Positions 34,236-43,968 of a stretch of 64,000 nt of DNA are shown piece after piece. The notes under the pieces were generated by a model. It was not told the DNA's origin. It worked only from the letters and a program-made list of their open reading frames with translations, and did no database searches. The position numbers and the translations under genes were made by a program. The stretch's first letter is position 1. Each line of letters starts with the position of its first letter. Origin of the DNA: Isoetes taiwanensis (Eukaryota; Streptophyta; Lycopodiopsida; Isoetales; Isoetaceae). The stretch lies in contig JAJEKV010000045.1 of NCBI GenBank assembly GCA_021234155.1, positions 8,543,105 through 8,607,104 of the forward strand, in the 5' to 3' direction.

Positions 34236-35760
34236 AAAGTTTTAATCTATTCTTGGAATCTTCTATAAGCTGGGTTGTCTTCCAAGAACTTCTTCATTTG
34301 GGCTGTGCCAACTGTTCATCCCAAGTTTCTAAGGATGTTGGTGGCCGTGCCACCTTGGAGTGCCATCATCAAGCCTTCGACCCTCCTATCTGATGTGTAG
34401 GCTGCAGTGACGGCCAACCTGCCCTGCCTCCTGTATGGGACCGCAAAATCGAAGATGCTTAAAGCTATTGTCCTCTTGATCAGGATGACATGGTCGATGT
34501 TTGGAGGCATCTGAGCGTGCCTATCAAATCCTGAGAGGGCAATCAGCATGAAGACTCCTTCTCCGTGTGGGCTAAATTGGCGGTGTATAACCGCTATCCT
34601 TCCGTCGGTGAGGAGTGGTAAGTAAAACCTGAGGGCTTTGTCGTGTCCTGCCTCCCCTGCCTCTTCTCCGGTTCTGATAGCGGCCCTGTGTCTTTCGAAG
34701 TATTCGTCCCCCGGTACTACTATCATCTCCCTGTAGTCGCCGAACATGGACCTGGAAGAGGTCAAGTTGATACCACCTCTTTCTTGTCCGACTGGTGCTA
34801 CTGCAGAGGTGCTGGGCAGGAGTGCACTCGTTGTTTTTCCTCTGATGCCCATCCGCTCTTGGAGCGCTATGAATTCCTCCTCTGAGGGTAGCTCCTGCTG
34901 TGCCATCATCTGTCTGATGCTGTAGGCTTCGATATTTGTTGATGATTGGCCAGTGTAAGTGCAGGCCTCTCTAATGCTGATAGAGAAGTCCTGAGTCTCC
35001 CGATTGATGAAGTCATCAAGGTCGGGCTGCTGGCGTAGAAGGTATAGGAGCTCGTCTATCCTGTAACCCCTGTCTCTACACTCGGGGAGGTTCTAGATAT
35101 CATGAAGTGTCAGGTATGCTTCTCCCTGAATGATAACCGGGGTTAGACTGGTGATGTCTAACCCAAGTGGTGGAGCTGTTCTTGTTGCTCTCAACCCTTC
35201 TTCGAAGCTCGAATGTCTTCTTCTGCTTGCTGCCTTTCCTGTATGGGGTCGACGTCGATGATGTCTTCCATGTCATACCCATGTCCTTTTTCTGCCTCTT
35301 CCTCCTGCTAAGCCTCTTCGTACTCCAGGAGCATCTGCTCCTCTTCACCTGCTTCCATGGTCATGAGTTCAAGCTCTAGAGGTTGAACAGAGGGTTCCCC
35401 TATCTGGGTTTGGGCTCTTTAGGACAAAAATATGGCTACAGCCATATTTATGGATATAGTCATGTAGTTGGGCATGCGGGCCGCCTTATTTTCTAGGTAC
35501 TTGTCTATTTTTGGGATGTCATGCAGAGCTGCACGAAGAGCCATGCTAGGTGCAAAATATCCTATGCAGGGGGGAAGTTCTACCAGAGAGGGTCCTATCT
35601 TGGCATGGAACTCGGTCATGATCTCTAGATAGAAGGGAGTAGCATTTATGGTGGCATCCACATCGATCTCCTTTTGAAAGACAACGAAGATCGAGTTGAT
35701 GTCAGCTTCAGCCACATGAGCAGTGACGTTGTACCATCGCCTGAATGCAGAAGTTGCCAT
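34236..35760 (-). pseudogene. Unrecognised Gag-like ORF2 of the pol-less retroelement
   Basis: One long frame appears to start at MATSAFRRWYNVTAHV (35760) and run about 505 codons. It is broken by TAA at 35419-35421, TAG at 35308-35310, a one-base shift near 35200, TAG at 35093-35095 and TGA just before 34316. The parts are an N-terminal globular region, an acidic middle (many Glu after MTMEAGEEEQM), and a long C-terminal region with RIDELLYLLRQQPDLDDF, VVPGDEYFERHRAAI and YTSDRRVEGLMMALQGG. No zinc knuckle, protease or RT is seen. By position it should be the structural protein. A viral nucleocapsid origin was considered and cannot be shown. Confidence 0.5.
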
Positions 35761-36041
35761 GATGCTGATGCTGCTGGGGTTACCAAACAGATCTGGAAGC
35801 GCCTCTGGGAGATGAAAAATCGCCTTGAAGTGATGAGTGATAGAGTAGGGTGCCGATGAGGGTTGTGGTCCTATTTATAGGCAAAACCCTAATTTGAGGA
35901 ATTTTTAGGATTGGGGATATCTATCTTCCAGGTCCTGTTATGCAATTGATAGGTAATCTAGGTGAAAGAGTTCATCCTAATGGTCTTATTGCAACAAATT
36001 ACATAAAGGTAGATGGGATGAGTTTGGGTCATTTTGGTCTG

Positions 36042-36112
36042 ACCACTCACATAGTGCGCGAGACCCATTCTCAAAAGTTTTGGAAATGCTCCTGGCGCAC
36101 TCTATGAGGGGT
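36042..36112. repeat. Hairpin repeat copy 4 (upstream of ORF2)
   Basis: The outer stem CCACTCACATAGTGCGC pairs with GCGCACTCTATGAGGGG. The inner stem is built on TCAAAAGTTTTGGA. It is one of four copies. Confidence 0.85.
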
Positions 36113-36244
36113 GGGCTTCTGTTTGGATCCTAGATGACTCAGAATTTACAATCTAAGAATAGAATCCTATTTATCTCGTCGAGTTAAGGCGGTCTGTACC
36201 CTTACTTTCTACATTTGGGCAAGTCTGGACATAGATCAGTGGCC

Positions 36245-36316
36245 AAACACTCACACAGTGTGCGAGAGCCATTCTCAAAAGTTTTGGAAATGCTCTTGGC
36301 ACACTCGATGAAGGGT
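36245..36316. repeat. Hairpin repeat copy 3 (upstream of ORF2)
   Basis: GTGTGC on the left arm pairs with GCACAC on the right arm, where copy 1 has GTGCGC and GCGCAC. Both arms changed together. The base of this stem is less well paired. Confidence 0.82.
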
Positions 36317-36504
36317 GGGGTCAAAAACATTGACTTTTTGTCCAAATTAGCTAATTCCAAATGCATATATCATTATTACAACTTTATTACTTACACTTTT
36401 GCACTTCAAACTTGATCAAAACATATTTTCATATTTACAAAAGTTTTGTAATTACATCATGTTAGCAATCTTCCTTCCTTATAAACCTAGCTAACTTCAT
36501 GTTC

Positions 36505-36903
36505 CTAGGCATACAAGTGACTCTCTTTGCATGGAGAGCACATGCTAGTGAGTCTTCGAAATGTTGAACTAGCTTTTGCTCTGCTGCATCCTGTAATGCC
36601 GCTCTTTTCCATTTTCTTTAACTTACGTGCCAGCTCCTCTGGCAGTGGTTCGTCCTCCTCATCCTCGTCCCCTCCTCCATTGCCCTGATTTTTGGGATTT
36701 TCCTGCTCTTCAGGGTTTTGGGGATGTTCTTGCTCGCCTTGCTGCTGCTGATCCTCCTCCTTAGCATCGGGATTTATGTCAGGGTTCTCTTCTTGCCTGG
36801 CTCGGTCCTGAGCCTCTCTAGCCTTCTGTTGGGCTGCAAGAACCTGGGCGCTGATGTAATCGTCTGGCACAACCATTCGAGCAGTTTGTTTGGTGCGGGC
36901 CAT
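36505..36903 (-). CDS. ORF1 with perfect histone H3 N-terminal tail through R8 and Met at position 9
   Basis: This is a 132-codon ORF. The first codons read [20 protein letters not shown]. After Met removal, which is favoured because Ala is next, the protein would start with the exact first eight residues of histone H3 and then M9 in place of K9. An Ala/Gln/Arg helix follows (about residues 20-40), then an acidic Gln/Pro/Asn-rich stretch (about 40-90) and a basic Cys-containing tail ([11 protein letters not shown], then [11 protein letters not shown]). There is no histone fold. It lies in the leader region of an LTR element, with two hairpins upstream and two downstream. The Met is the first ATG of this frame. 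It could be a truncated gag start that matches H3 by chance. Confidence 0.7.
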   Translation of the reverse strand: MARTKQTARMVVPDDYISAQVLAAQQKAREAQDRARQEENPDINPDAKEEDQQQQGEQEHPQNPEEQENPKNQGNGGGDEDEEDEPLPEELARKLKKMEKSGITGCSRAKASSTFRRLTSMCSPCKESHLYA

Positions 36904-37122
36904 GTTTTGAAATATGCTAATCGCCTTCCGAGCACCTAGAAATCGCCTTCTTGGACGGAGAGCAACTAGCTAGAGAAGGAAGGTGAAAATGAAGAACCCT
37001 AAAGGTCTAGTTATAGATCTGGGGATTTTAGGGTTTGGACCTGCAACTTCATGTTATACCATTTGGTAAAGCATTAACGTTTGTTGGATTAATACATTGG
37101 GTTCGTTCAGGCAAAAAGTACC

Positions 37123-37195
37123 TACCACTCACACAGTGCGCGAGAAGCATTTTCAAAAGTTTTGGAAATGCCCAGGGCGCACTTTGTGAGGGGTC
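37123..37195. repeat. Hairpin repeat copy 1 (upstream of ORF1)
   Basis: The outer arm ACCACTCACACAGTGCGC (about 37124-37141) pairs with GCGCACTTTGTGAGGGGT (about 37177-37194) at 16 of 18 positions. The inner stem GCATTTTCAAAA pairs with TTTTGGAAATGC, with a U-G wobble and a one-base loop. Confidence 0.88.
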
Positions 37196-37336
37196 ACACC
37201 TTTTTTACTCAAACTTTCATTTTATAAGCAGTTTCTTAGTGTTAGAACATACATTTCCAGCTCAAATTCAAGGTTTAAGCTACTCTGAACTATCAGATTG
37301 CTCTAATTATGCATCTAGCTAGGTCAACATGGGTCA

Positions 37337-37407
37337 ACCACTCACACAGTGTGCAAGAAGCATTCTCAAAAGTTTTGGAAATGCCGAGGGCGCACTTTTT
37401 GAGGGGT
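37337..37407. repeat. Hairpin repeat copy 2 (upstream of ORF1)
   Basis: It has the same layout as copy 1. GTGTGC on the left faces GCGCAC on the right, giving one wobble pair, intermediate between copies 1 and 3. Confidence 0.85.
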
Positions 37408-37611
37408 CACTTCCTAATGGCCATAATTTTTCAGGGTTTTCCTATAATTCTTCCTAACTTAGCATTACTCTACTTTACTGCTCTAAGGATTGGAAATTTT
37501 TTTTTCCAAATTTTCGAGGTTCATGCTTGGGTTGCTATTCCCAAGACTGGAAGTCTACTGTTAGTTCTAATAGGGAATGGCCAGTGCCCGATCTTGGTCT
37601 ACCAAGATTAT

Positions 37612-37623
37612 GCTCTGATACCA
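37612..37623 (-). promoter_or_regulatory. tRNA-iMet primer-binding site
   Basis: GCTCTGATACCA on the plus strand is TGGTATCAGAGC on the element's strand, the complement of the plant initiator tRNA-Met 3' end. It sits one base from the LTR start at 37625, which fixes the minus-strand orientation of this element. Confidence 0.88.
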
Positions 37624-37624
37624 C

Positions 37625-38190
37625 TGCGACGTCCCCTACTTCTTCTACGATGCTCCCATCGTATCAGAAGGCGGAGTTCATCCCCCTGGCAGCCAAACTG
37701 ACAGGGGCCATCCACGTGACACCAATCCTTGACAATGGATCGATGAGGAAGAATCGATGGGTCATTTGCCGCGTCTTCCCTCGGGATCATCCTAGCTGTG
37801 GAAGTGTGAGTAAACATAAGCACATGACATCAATATAGCAACGAAGTCACCTCGAAGGGTGACTACACCATAACATACATGTAATAGCACATCAATAACA
37901 TCATCATCACATGGGGGATCCTACCCAATGGCTCGGACTATAAGGTATGGACTGAAGGCTTGGGCCTCCAGAAGTCATTGCAGACCGAATTCATAAGAAT
38001 GGATTGGGCTGGCATAGAAACATGGCTGTTGGGTAGTCCACTCCATCCGCCCCTCCCCTGCACACTTTGCAGAGTAGGTTGAAGACTCTTGGGACTGGAC
38101 TGTAGCCTGCCGGGTGCGTAGCCAAAGGGGCTACTGCCGGGTTGCATCTCCCTAGTCTCGATGATGCAGGAGGAGAGTCTCCTCCCCTCC
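37625..38190 (-). repeat. LTR fragment, family of the 1.8-kb solo LTR
   Basis: It starts TGCGACGTCCCCTACT next to the primer-binding site and aligns with 46418-46985 over about 560 bp (shared CATCCGCCCCTCC, TAGCCAAAGGGGCTA and GCACACTTTGC-like blocks). It stops where a LINE 3' fragment begins. A terminal hairpin lies at about 37640-37675. Confidence 0.8.
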
Positions 38191-38738
38191 AGAGGCATGT
38201 ATGCCCATCACAGGCAGCAATGAGACAATTGAGCACTACTTTTTCTTATGTCACCATGTTTGACTTGCTTGGCAGTGGCTTTTGAGCCTTTTCCATTGTG
38301 ATTTGAATAGTTAGCAGGTCCTATTATCAGTGTATCCTAGTTCTTGGGACAAGTTGGCAAAGAGGGCTTTCCACTTAGCATCCGTTTGGATCATCTGGTC
38401 CATCTGGAAGAGACGAAATCTCCTCATCTTCAAGAGACAGGTCTTTTTAGATACCCAAGTGCTTAGCGATGCTCGTAGTCGTATTGTAAAGGCGTACAAG
38501 TATTCTTCCTTAAAGGACGACGTCAAAAGTATCATTTGGTAGCGATATCTTCAGATTCAGACTTATTTATAGCCAATTGTGCTCTTGGCGATTTGTATTC
38601 TCTGCTTTTCTATGTTATGTATGTGGTGGGTAGTGTTGCTCTAGTAGACATCTTCTCCACTATATTTTGAGTCCCCCCCCATGTACTCTTCATATTCTTT
38701 TGAGTAATAAAGGTCCACGTTCAAAAAAAAAAAAAAAA
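38191..38738 (+). mobile_element. 5'-truncated LINE 3' end with poly-A
   Basis: A zf-RVT remnant reads NETIEHYFFLCHHV (38205-38250). The ORF at 38330-38542 then reads KLAKRAFHLASVWIIWSIWK, with RRNLLIF, the usual end of plant LINE ORF2. An AATAAA lies at about 38706-38711 and a 16-base A-run at 38723-38738. Stops separate the two coding parts. Confidence 0.82.
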
Positions 38739-38959
38739 GAGGGGGAGGGAAGGTATCTAAAAGAAGAACAAAGGACAATACCTCAACAATCACTTATAAG
38801 AACACATATTATATTGAAACTAGTAAGGATAAAAATGGCAAACCTAAAAAAAGAATTGAGCATCAATATTTGCAGACTTCACCTAATGCTTTAATGGAAA
38901 CCTTCAGATCCAATGCTAAGGAGTTTGTGACATATAATTTCAGGTATAAATGATAGCAA

Positions 38960-39062
38960 GCCATCTTTAGACAACTACTAAACAGGTTTGCTGATGATAC
39001 CATTGTATCAGTGATTGACTTTGCAGAGAATTACTCTTTCAAGGAGCAGAATGAAGTTCAGT
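38960..39062 (+). pseudogene. LINE RT fragment with FADDT box
   Basis: The plus strand reads NRFADDTIVSVIDFAENYSF, the catalytic palm motif of an L1-type RT. No other RT blocks are joined to it. The piece ends where the tail of the next element begins. Confidence 0.6.
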
Positions 39063-39107
39063 CCAAGCATTGGCCTAATGAGCAGATCATTATTCTTGTG
39101 CACCTCA

Positions 39108-40331
39108 GATATAGATAAAGATAAAGATAAAGTTTTTAACGTCCACTGGAAGCTCTCCGAGCTTATGGGACGAACAGTACAAAGGGCGTAAGCCCAAACT
39201 AGAACTCAAACTCCAACCCAAAAGAAAAGTATGGGCATAAGCCCAGACAGAAGAAGACATGGGGGCTAAACCCCTCACAGAACATAGCAACTAAAACAAA
39301 ACCAACTATAACAAAACCAAGATGTGGGTAGGCAATTAAGAGTACCCCAACCAGGGGTTGGAAGGCCACTGATCAAAAATAAGTGCTGAGCCTCCACGAT
39401 AAACTGCCCATTTTCGCTGGAGCCTCGCCTCTCGAACCTTGCATAGCTCGTCACGCCCGCCGAAGTTAATCGAATCGGAGAGGTCCTCTTGCACCGAAAA
39501 AGAGAGTGCCTTTCAAGTGGCTCCCATGCTGTAAGACATACAACCTATCCCGATAATTTGAAAAATGTACCGTGAAGATGGCGTGGCTGTCGGGCGGTGG
39601 GCACCACTCTTTGGGGCGATAAAAGTTCCCCGGCTCGAATATGCATGATGTCTGTAAAGAAGTGTGCAGCTACCTCGGTATCTGAACCAAACGGCGTCTC
39701 CTGGACCCCAACGAGGCGTAGGTTCAAATGCCGATCTTGCCCGGGCGGTTCCGAACCCGAACTACATGCACCATCTGAAGCCTGTGTGCTATCTGAAGCT
39801 GCTGGACTACCTGCACCATCTAAAGCATGTGTGCTATTTGAAGCTGCCACTACTGGCTCCTGCATATGCTCTTTGGCCACCTCTTGCATTGGGATATCCT
39901 CAACTATGGCCTCTTTGGCTGCCTCTTGCATTGGGATATCCTCAACTATGGCCTCAGTTTGTACCATGGCATCTGCTCGCGGTGTGTGTACGGGCATGTG
40001 TGATGTTGTGGGTGAACCACTAAGGCGGACATACTCCTCCATCAAATCCTTCATGATTGCTAGAACTTGTATCCAACTATCTCTGGGCATTTCTACATAT
40101 GTTTCTGTATCTATGATGGCGGGCCAAATCTGTTGGAGCCTGGAATGAAATGTAAGCAGGGCAGATTGAGGCATGCCTGAAGTCCCTGGAGTTGTATCTG
40201 CTGGAAGAGAGGTCTCTGGGATCTGCAGGAGAGGTCCTGACAGGCACTTGGCTTGGCTCGACTGCTGGGGGTGGCGGACAGGCCTCAGCCGCGCCTGGCT
40301 TTCTTGCTATAGCCTTGGCTTTCCGAGTCAT
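39108..40331 (-). mobile_element. ORF1-only LINE (HAL1-like) with (CTTTAT)n tail
   Basis: On the minus strand an ORF1 is followed by about 230 bp of 3' sequence with no endonuclease or RT. The sequence ends GTGGACGTTAAAAA and then CTTTAT repeats (39108-39132 on the plus strand). The 3' end matches the LINE/SINE units at 10855, 16632, 24975 and 51158. The 5' end is undefined and may reach about 40560. Such elements would depend on a partner LINE for reverse transcription. Confidence 0.65.
39336..40331 (-). pseudogene. LINE ORF1: coiled coil, RRM-like and C-terminal domain
   Basis: ORF1 starts MTRKAKAIARKPGAAE (40331) with a Pro/Ser-rich N-terminus. It shifts frame near 40210 into the ORF at 39545-40174, which has RDSWIQVLAIMKDLMEEYV and a tandem EAIVEDIPMQEAAKE repeat. 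An RRM-like part follows (HLNLRLVGVQETPFG, then THFF-like and TARQPRHLHGTFFKLS). A stop and another shift lead to LYVLQHGSHLKGTLFF and then KVREARLQRKWAVYRGG, a C-terminal domain like L1 ORF1p. It ends at TAA near 39336. ORF1 proteins bind the element RNA. Confidence 0.68.
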
Positions 40332-40561
40332 CTGGAATCTTGATTGGGATAGACAAATTCGTAGAGCTGGGCTAGAAGAGATGAAAGCAGAGCAAGAGAG
40401 GGACAAAGCCCAACCTACTGTGCAAGGATAAAAACAGAAGCAAAACAAAGCAAATAAATAGAGCAAAACAACCTACTGGATACGGACAGAACTGGTTGGT
40501 ATGACGGGAGCAACTCCGAAGGGAATCTGCCTGACGGATGCTGGGTATAAATAGAGCTGAT

Positions 40562-42389
40562 GACCAGACTGGGGGAAAGCAACAGAAAAATTGAACTGTG
40601 CACTACTCAATCTCGATTGAACTGTGGAGGCATAGTAGGCAATCAAATACTGGGAGACAATCCAAAACTACAGAAGTTGTTAAATCAAGAGCTTGCCCAC
40701 CCAGTATTTGTGAGAAAGGTCACAGCTGAAGGGGTTTTCTACCGTAAGAACATACCTGGGCAGGAAAACAAGGGGTTGGGGTGGAATGGCACTGAATTCC
40801 GATGCTGTGACCTGGGTGCTGTTGTGCCCAGAAACAAAAAGTGGTTGCTGTAGATGCCCAAAACCAGCCGAAGTGCCCTGGAACCCAAACCAACCCAAGT
40901 GCCCTGGAAACAAATCCGATTTGATGTTGCTGTGTGGAAGGGAAGCCGTCCTGCTGATTCGATCCAGAAATCCAACCTGTTGGATTCGATGCAAGAGCTA
41001 CGTGTAGGCAGGATTGATGTTTTTGCCGGATTGGAGATTTGGTGTTAGCTTGTGCTGTTATAGAAGGGATCATGAGACATAAGAAATCATCAAGAAAGAA
41101 CATTCTTATATATCTGATGACAGAAAACATGATTCTTTGTTTGTCCAGCATTGTTTTTTCTTACACAATCAGTGGATGCAAGAGAAGGGATTTACTTTTG
41201 AAGAAGCATTATGTCTTTTCGAATGGTGCAGCCTCACAATTCAAAGATAAAAATCATTTTACTCTGATGCTAAATTCAAGTCTTTAACAGGTTCAGACAT
41301 GATGTGGAACTTTTGGTGCTCTGGCTATGGAAAGGGAGAACATGATGATGCAGGAGCAGTAATAAAGAGGGCTTTGAGAGTAGCATAGTTGAAGGGCATG
41401 AACAACCTAAATACAGATAATGCCTTACCATTTAGTATAGTATGCCCAAGTGATTAGTATACAATCCCAAAACTATTCCAAGACGCAATTTTCAGAAATA
41501 GAGAAAACGAGCATATCTTATGAAATGTAGACTTAAAAGGAGATCGTTTGTCTGCGGCCAAAAATATAGGACAGCATGCAGTATGAGAAACACTCTTCTC
41601 TTTAAAAAAAGCTACAATGTGTATTAAGAGTGTATCAACACACAATTAGGCAACTTGAATACTAATAAAAAACTGCTTCCAAGCCTGTTATACCTTATTC
41701 AGAGGCATCCAACCTTTATAGTAGACTTACACACAAATCTGGATAGTAGATGCAATACAATTGAAAAGTGGCTAGAATGCTCAAGTTTTAGCACCTATAA
41801 CAGCAGTATATTTCCAGATTAAGATACTCAGCAGTCAAGAGTTTCAAAATGATCATAGGCTATAGATATCAGCCAGAATAAGATGTAATAGATCACCAAC
41901 ACTATTTCAAACAAAACAGAGTACCTTTGCTTTAGGAATACTAGTAAAAGGGGCACACATCCCGTGTAAGTGTTTTCAGTTCCCATATTTAACTCATATA
42001 TATATCCCTTCTTTCTTTAGCTTTCATTAAGCAAAACCATCTTTATCATTAGATCACGTCCCTGTTGCAATCCACATCCCAAAAGCTCCTAATATAAACT
42101 GGACAAAAGTAGAACATTAAGAAGAGAAGCCCGTACCTGCAGCCAATCAATACAAAATTAGCCATAGACTGGGTAAATTTGCAAGGGCCAAAAGGTACCT
42201 TAGGCTTCTCAGCTATTAACCGTTTGCCTAATGTAATCCTTTTGCCCAAGAATAAGAAAAGAGCACAAAAAAGATGCAATGACAAAAAAGGAATAAAAAT
42301 TACGATTTTCTAGGCCATGTATGGCTGTAACAGCATGATTATCAAAGAATAATCTTTATAACAGTTTAGTTGGGAGAATTCAGGGCTTA
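40562..42389. other. No gene firmly identified
   Basis: Short overlapping ORFs only. The minus strand at 42085-42240 has a coding-like piece (EKPKVPFGPCKFTQSMANFV) bordered by splice-like AG and GT. It may be a second exon of the gene whose first exon is at 42390-42764, but the reading phases do not match with the obvious sites. Confidence 0.35.
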
Positions 42390-42764
42390 CTAAGCTCCAC
42401 ATTGCTTAGGAAGACATTTGTTAACATTTAAGGTAAGTAGATCATTCCTGTAACACGACTTTATAGTAATAAATACCTGGTTATCCTCTGTGTCTGAGTC
42501 CTGCTCAGCCATATACTGGGTTTCAGGAACAAAATGTGAAGCATCTCCATAGCTCTGTCTATGGGAGTTATGGAATCTTCTGTTTTGAGGCTGGCCACCA
42601 TAATTATGCTTGCCACTTTTACCATAGTTGTCCATAGTTTTATTCAGATCTAGGTCTTCCATGCAAAAAGCTATTTTCCTGTTAAGAACCTGATCATTTA
42701 GGCGCTGTTTAGCCGCTTCAAAAATGGGGAGGTCATCTTCTAGAATAAGGTCCCACTGATCCAT
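42390..42764 (-). CDS. Possible first exon of an unknown host gene
   Basis: This minus-strand frame starts MDQWDLILEDDLPIFEAAKQ and reads as an ordinary acidic, then Asn/Gly/His-rich soluble protein (KTMDNYGKSGKHNYGG). It ends SDTEDNQ at a good splice donor, CAG|GTATTT (about 42476). The residues read past this donor are probably intron. No transposon domain and no known family is recognised. Evidence for a gene is only the coding-like composition and the donor. Confidence 0.35.
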   Translation of the reverse strand: MDQWDLILEDDLPIFEAAKQRLNDQVLNRKIAFCMEDLDLNKTMDNYGKSGKHNYGGQPQNRRFHNSHRQSYGDASHFVPETQYMAEQDSDTEDNQVFITIKSCYRNDLLTLNVNKCLPKQCGA

Positions 42765-43356
42765 AGCTAGAAAAGCCCGAGAAAACTAAGTTCATGTATC
42801 AGCTGGTGTTAAGACGAATCTGTCAGATCTTATTGAGCAGAGTCCAGCCATATCCATTCTAGGTCGGGAATCCCGCTCCGCCCCTGCTCACAACTCTTAA
42901 TGGGATATTTGGCATTTAAGTTACACAGAAATTAATGGGATATATTATAACCCTGGGCTTAAATCTCATATAGCCAAGGTATGAGACAATTGTCTAAGCT
43001 CCCCCTATTTTATTGGATGCTAGTATATGTACTAACCTCTCATTATAGTTTTTTTATATATAGATTAAGATCATTAGAGACCACTTATTTATCACACAGG
43101 ACTAAGTGGTCAACTAGGTATAGTGGTGACTAACAATTATCGACACTAATTATGTGAGAACAATGCTTAATATTCTTATAAATATATCATTCCTAATTTC
43201 AGTCCAGCAACTACATGCTTCACACAACAAAAATAAAAAACTTCTGGTACTCACTTGGCCTCCTCTCGCATTCCATTCATTCCCTCTCATTCTAGACTGG
43301 TTACGGATAGGGGGACTCGAACCCCCACTCCTTGGAAAAGTTGTACTTTTCAAAGG

Positions 43357-43968
43357 GACAAATTTGAAGCAGATGGTCTCTTGCAAAAGGGCCTCACATA
43401 ATTAATAGGCTCCTAAGAGGGAATTTCTTTACCAATTTAGCATGTTATGTACCATATCTAAAACTAGTTCTTCTCATTTGATAAAGTTGCGTTCTTTTGC
43501 AAAAGCATATAATCACAACTGCATCATATTCTCTATCCATAGATGTCCATAATTTTCTATTGGCAAAGCATGGCTATTGGCAGTTTGCCATCAATGTCTC
43601 TTTAATGGTGGCCTAACTACCTCTATAAATATCTTTACAATGGTCCCCTGACTATCTATTCCGACAAATTTGAAGCAGATGGTCTCTTGCAAAAGGGCCT
43701 CACATAATTAATAGGCTCCTAAGAGGGAATTTCTTTACCAATTTAGCATGTTATGTACCATATCTAAAACTAGTTCTTCTCATTTGATAAAGTTGCGTTC
43801 TTTTGCAAAAGCATATAATCACAACTGCATCATATTCTCTATCCATAGATGTCCATAATTTTCTATTGGCAAAGCATGGCTATTGGCAGTTTGCCATCAA
43901 TGTCTCTTTAATGGTGGCCTAACTACCTCTATAAATATCTTTATAATGGTCCCCTGACTATCTATTCC
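43357..43968. repeat. Tandem duplication of a 306-bp unit
   Basis: 43357-43662 and 43663-43968 are the same but for one visible substitution (TTTACAATGG against TTTATAATGG) near the right end. The unit is non-coding. The near-identity points to a very recent duplication or an assembly artefact. Confidence 0.95.

Larger units (their letters stand above)
34149..38190 (-). mobile_element. LTR retroelement without visible pol, carrying an H3-tail-like ORF
   Basis: Reading on the minus strand, the order is an LTR (from about 38190 to 37625), an iMet primer-binding site (37623-37612), two hairpins, ORF1 (36903-36505), two more hairpins, Gag-like ORF2 (35760-34236), then about 90 bp to the MITE. 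There is no RT, integrase or RNase H between the primer-binding site and the MITE. The left LTR is missing. The neighbouring gypsy pol belongs to a different, truncated piece as far as I can tell. The same LTR family gave the solo LTR at 46418-48215. Confidence 0.6.

Noticed and set aside
34236-35760. Endogenous viral nucleocapsid
   Set aside because: The LTR, primer-binding site and position fit a retroelement structural protein. No specific viral motif was recognised.
36505-36903. True histone H3 gene fragment
   Set aside because: Similarity stops at residue 8. No histone fold or further H3 tail residues follow.
39597-40148. Plus-strand ORFs of 183 and 119 codons
   Set aside because: They are antisense shadows of the LINE ORF1 at 39336-40331.
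43297-43365. tRNA gene on the minus strand (perfect T-arm GGGGGTTCGAGTCCCCC)
   Set aside because: No 5' acceptor strand pairs with the 3' end and there is no proper D-arm. At best it is a tRNA-derived fragment.
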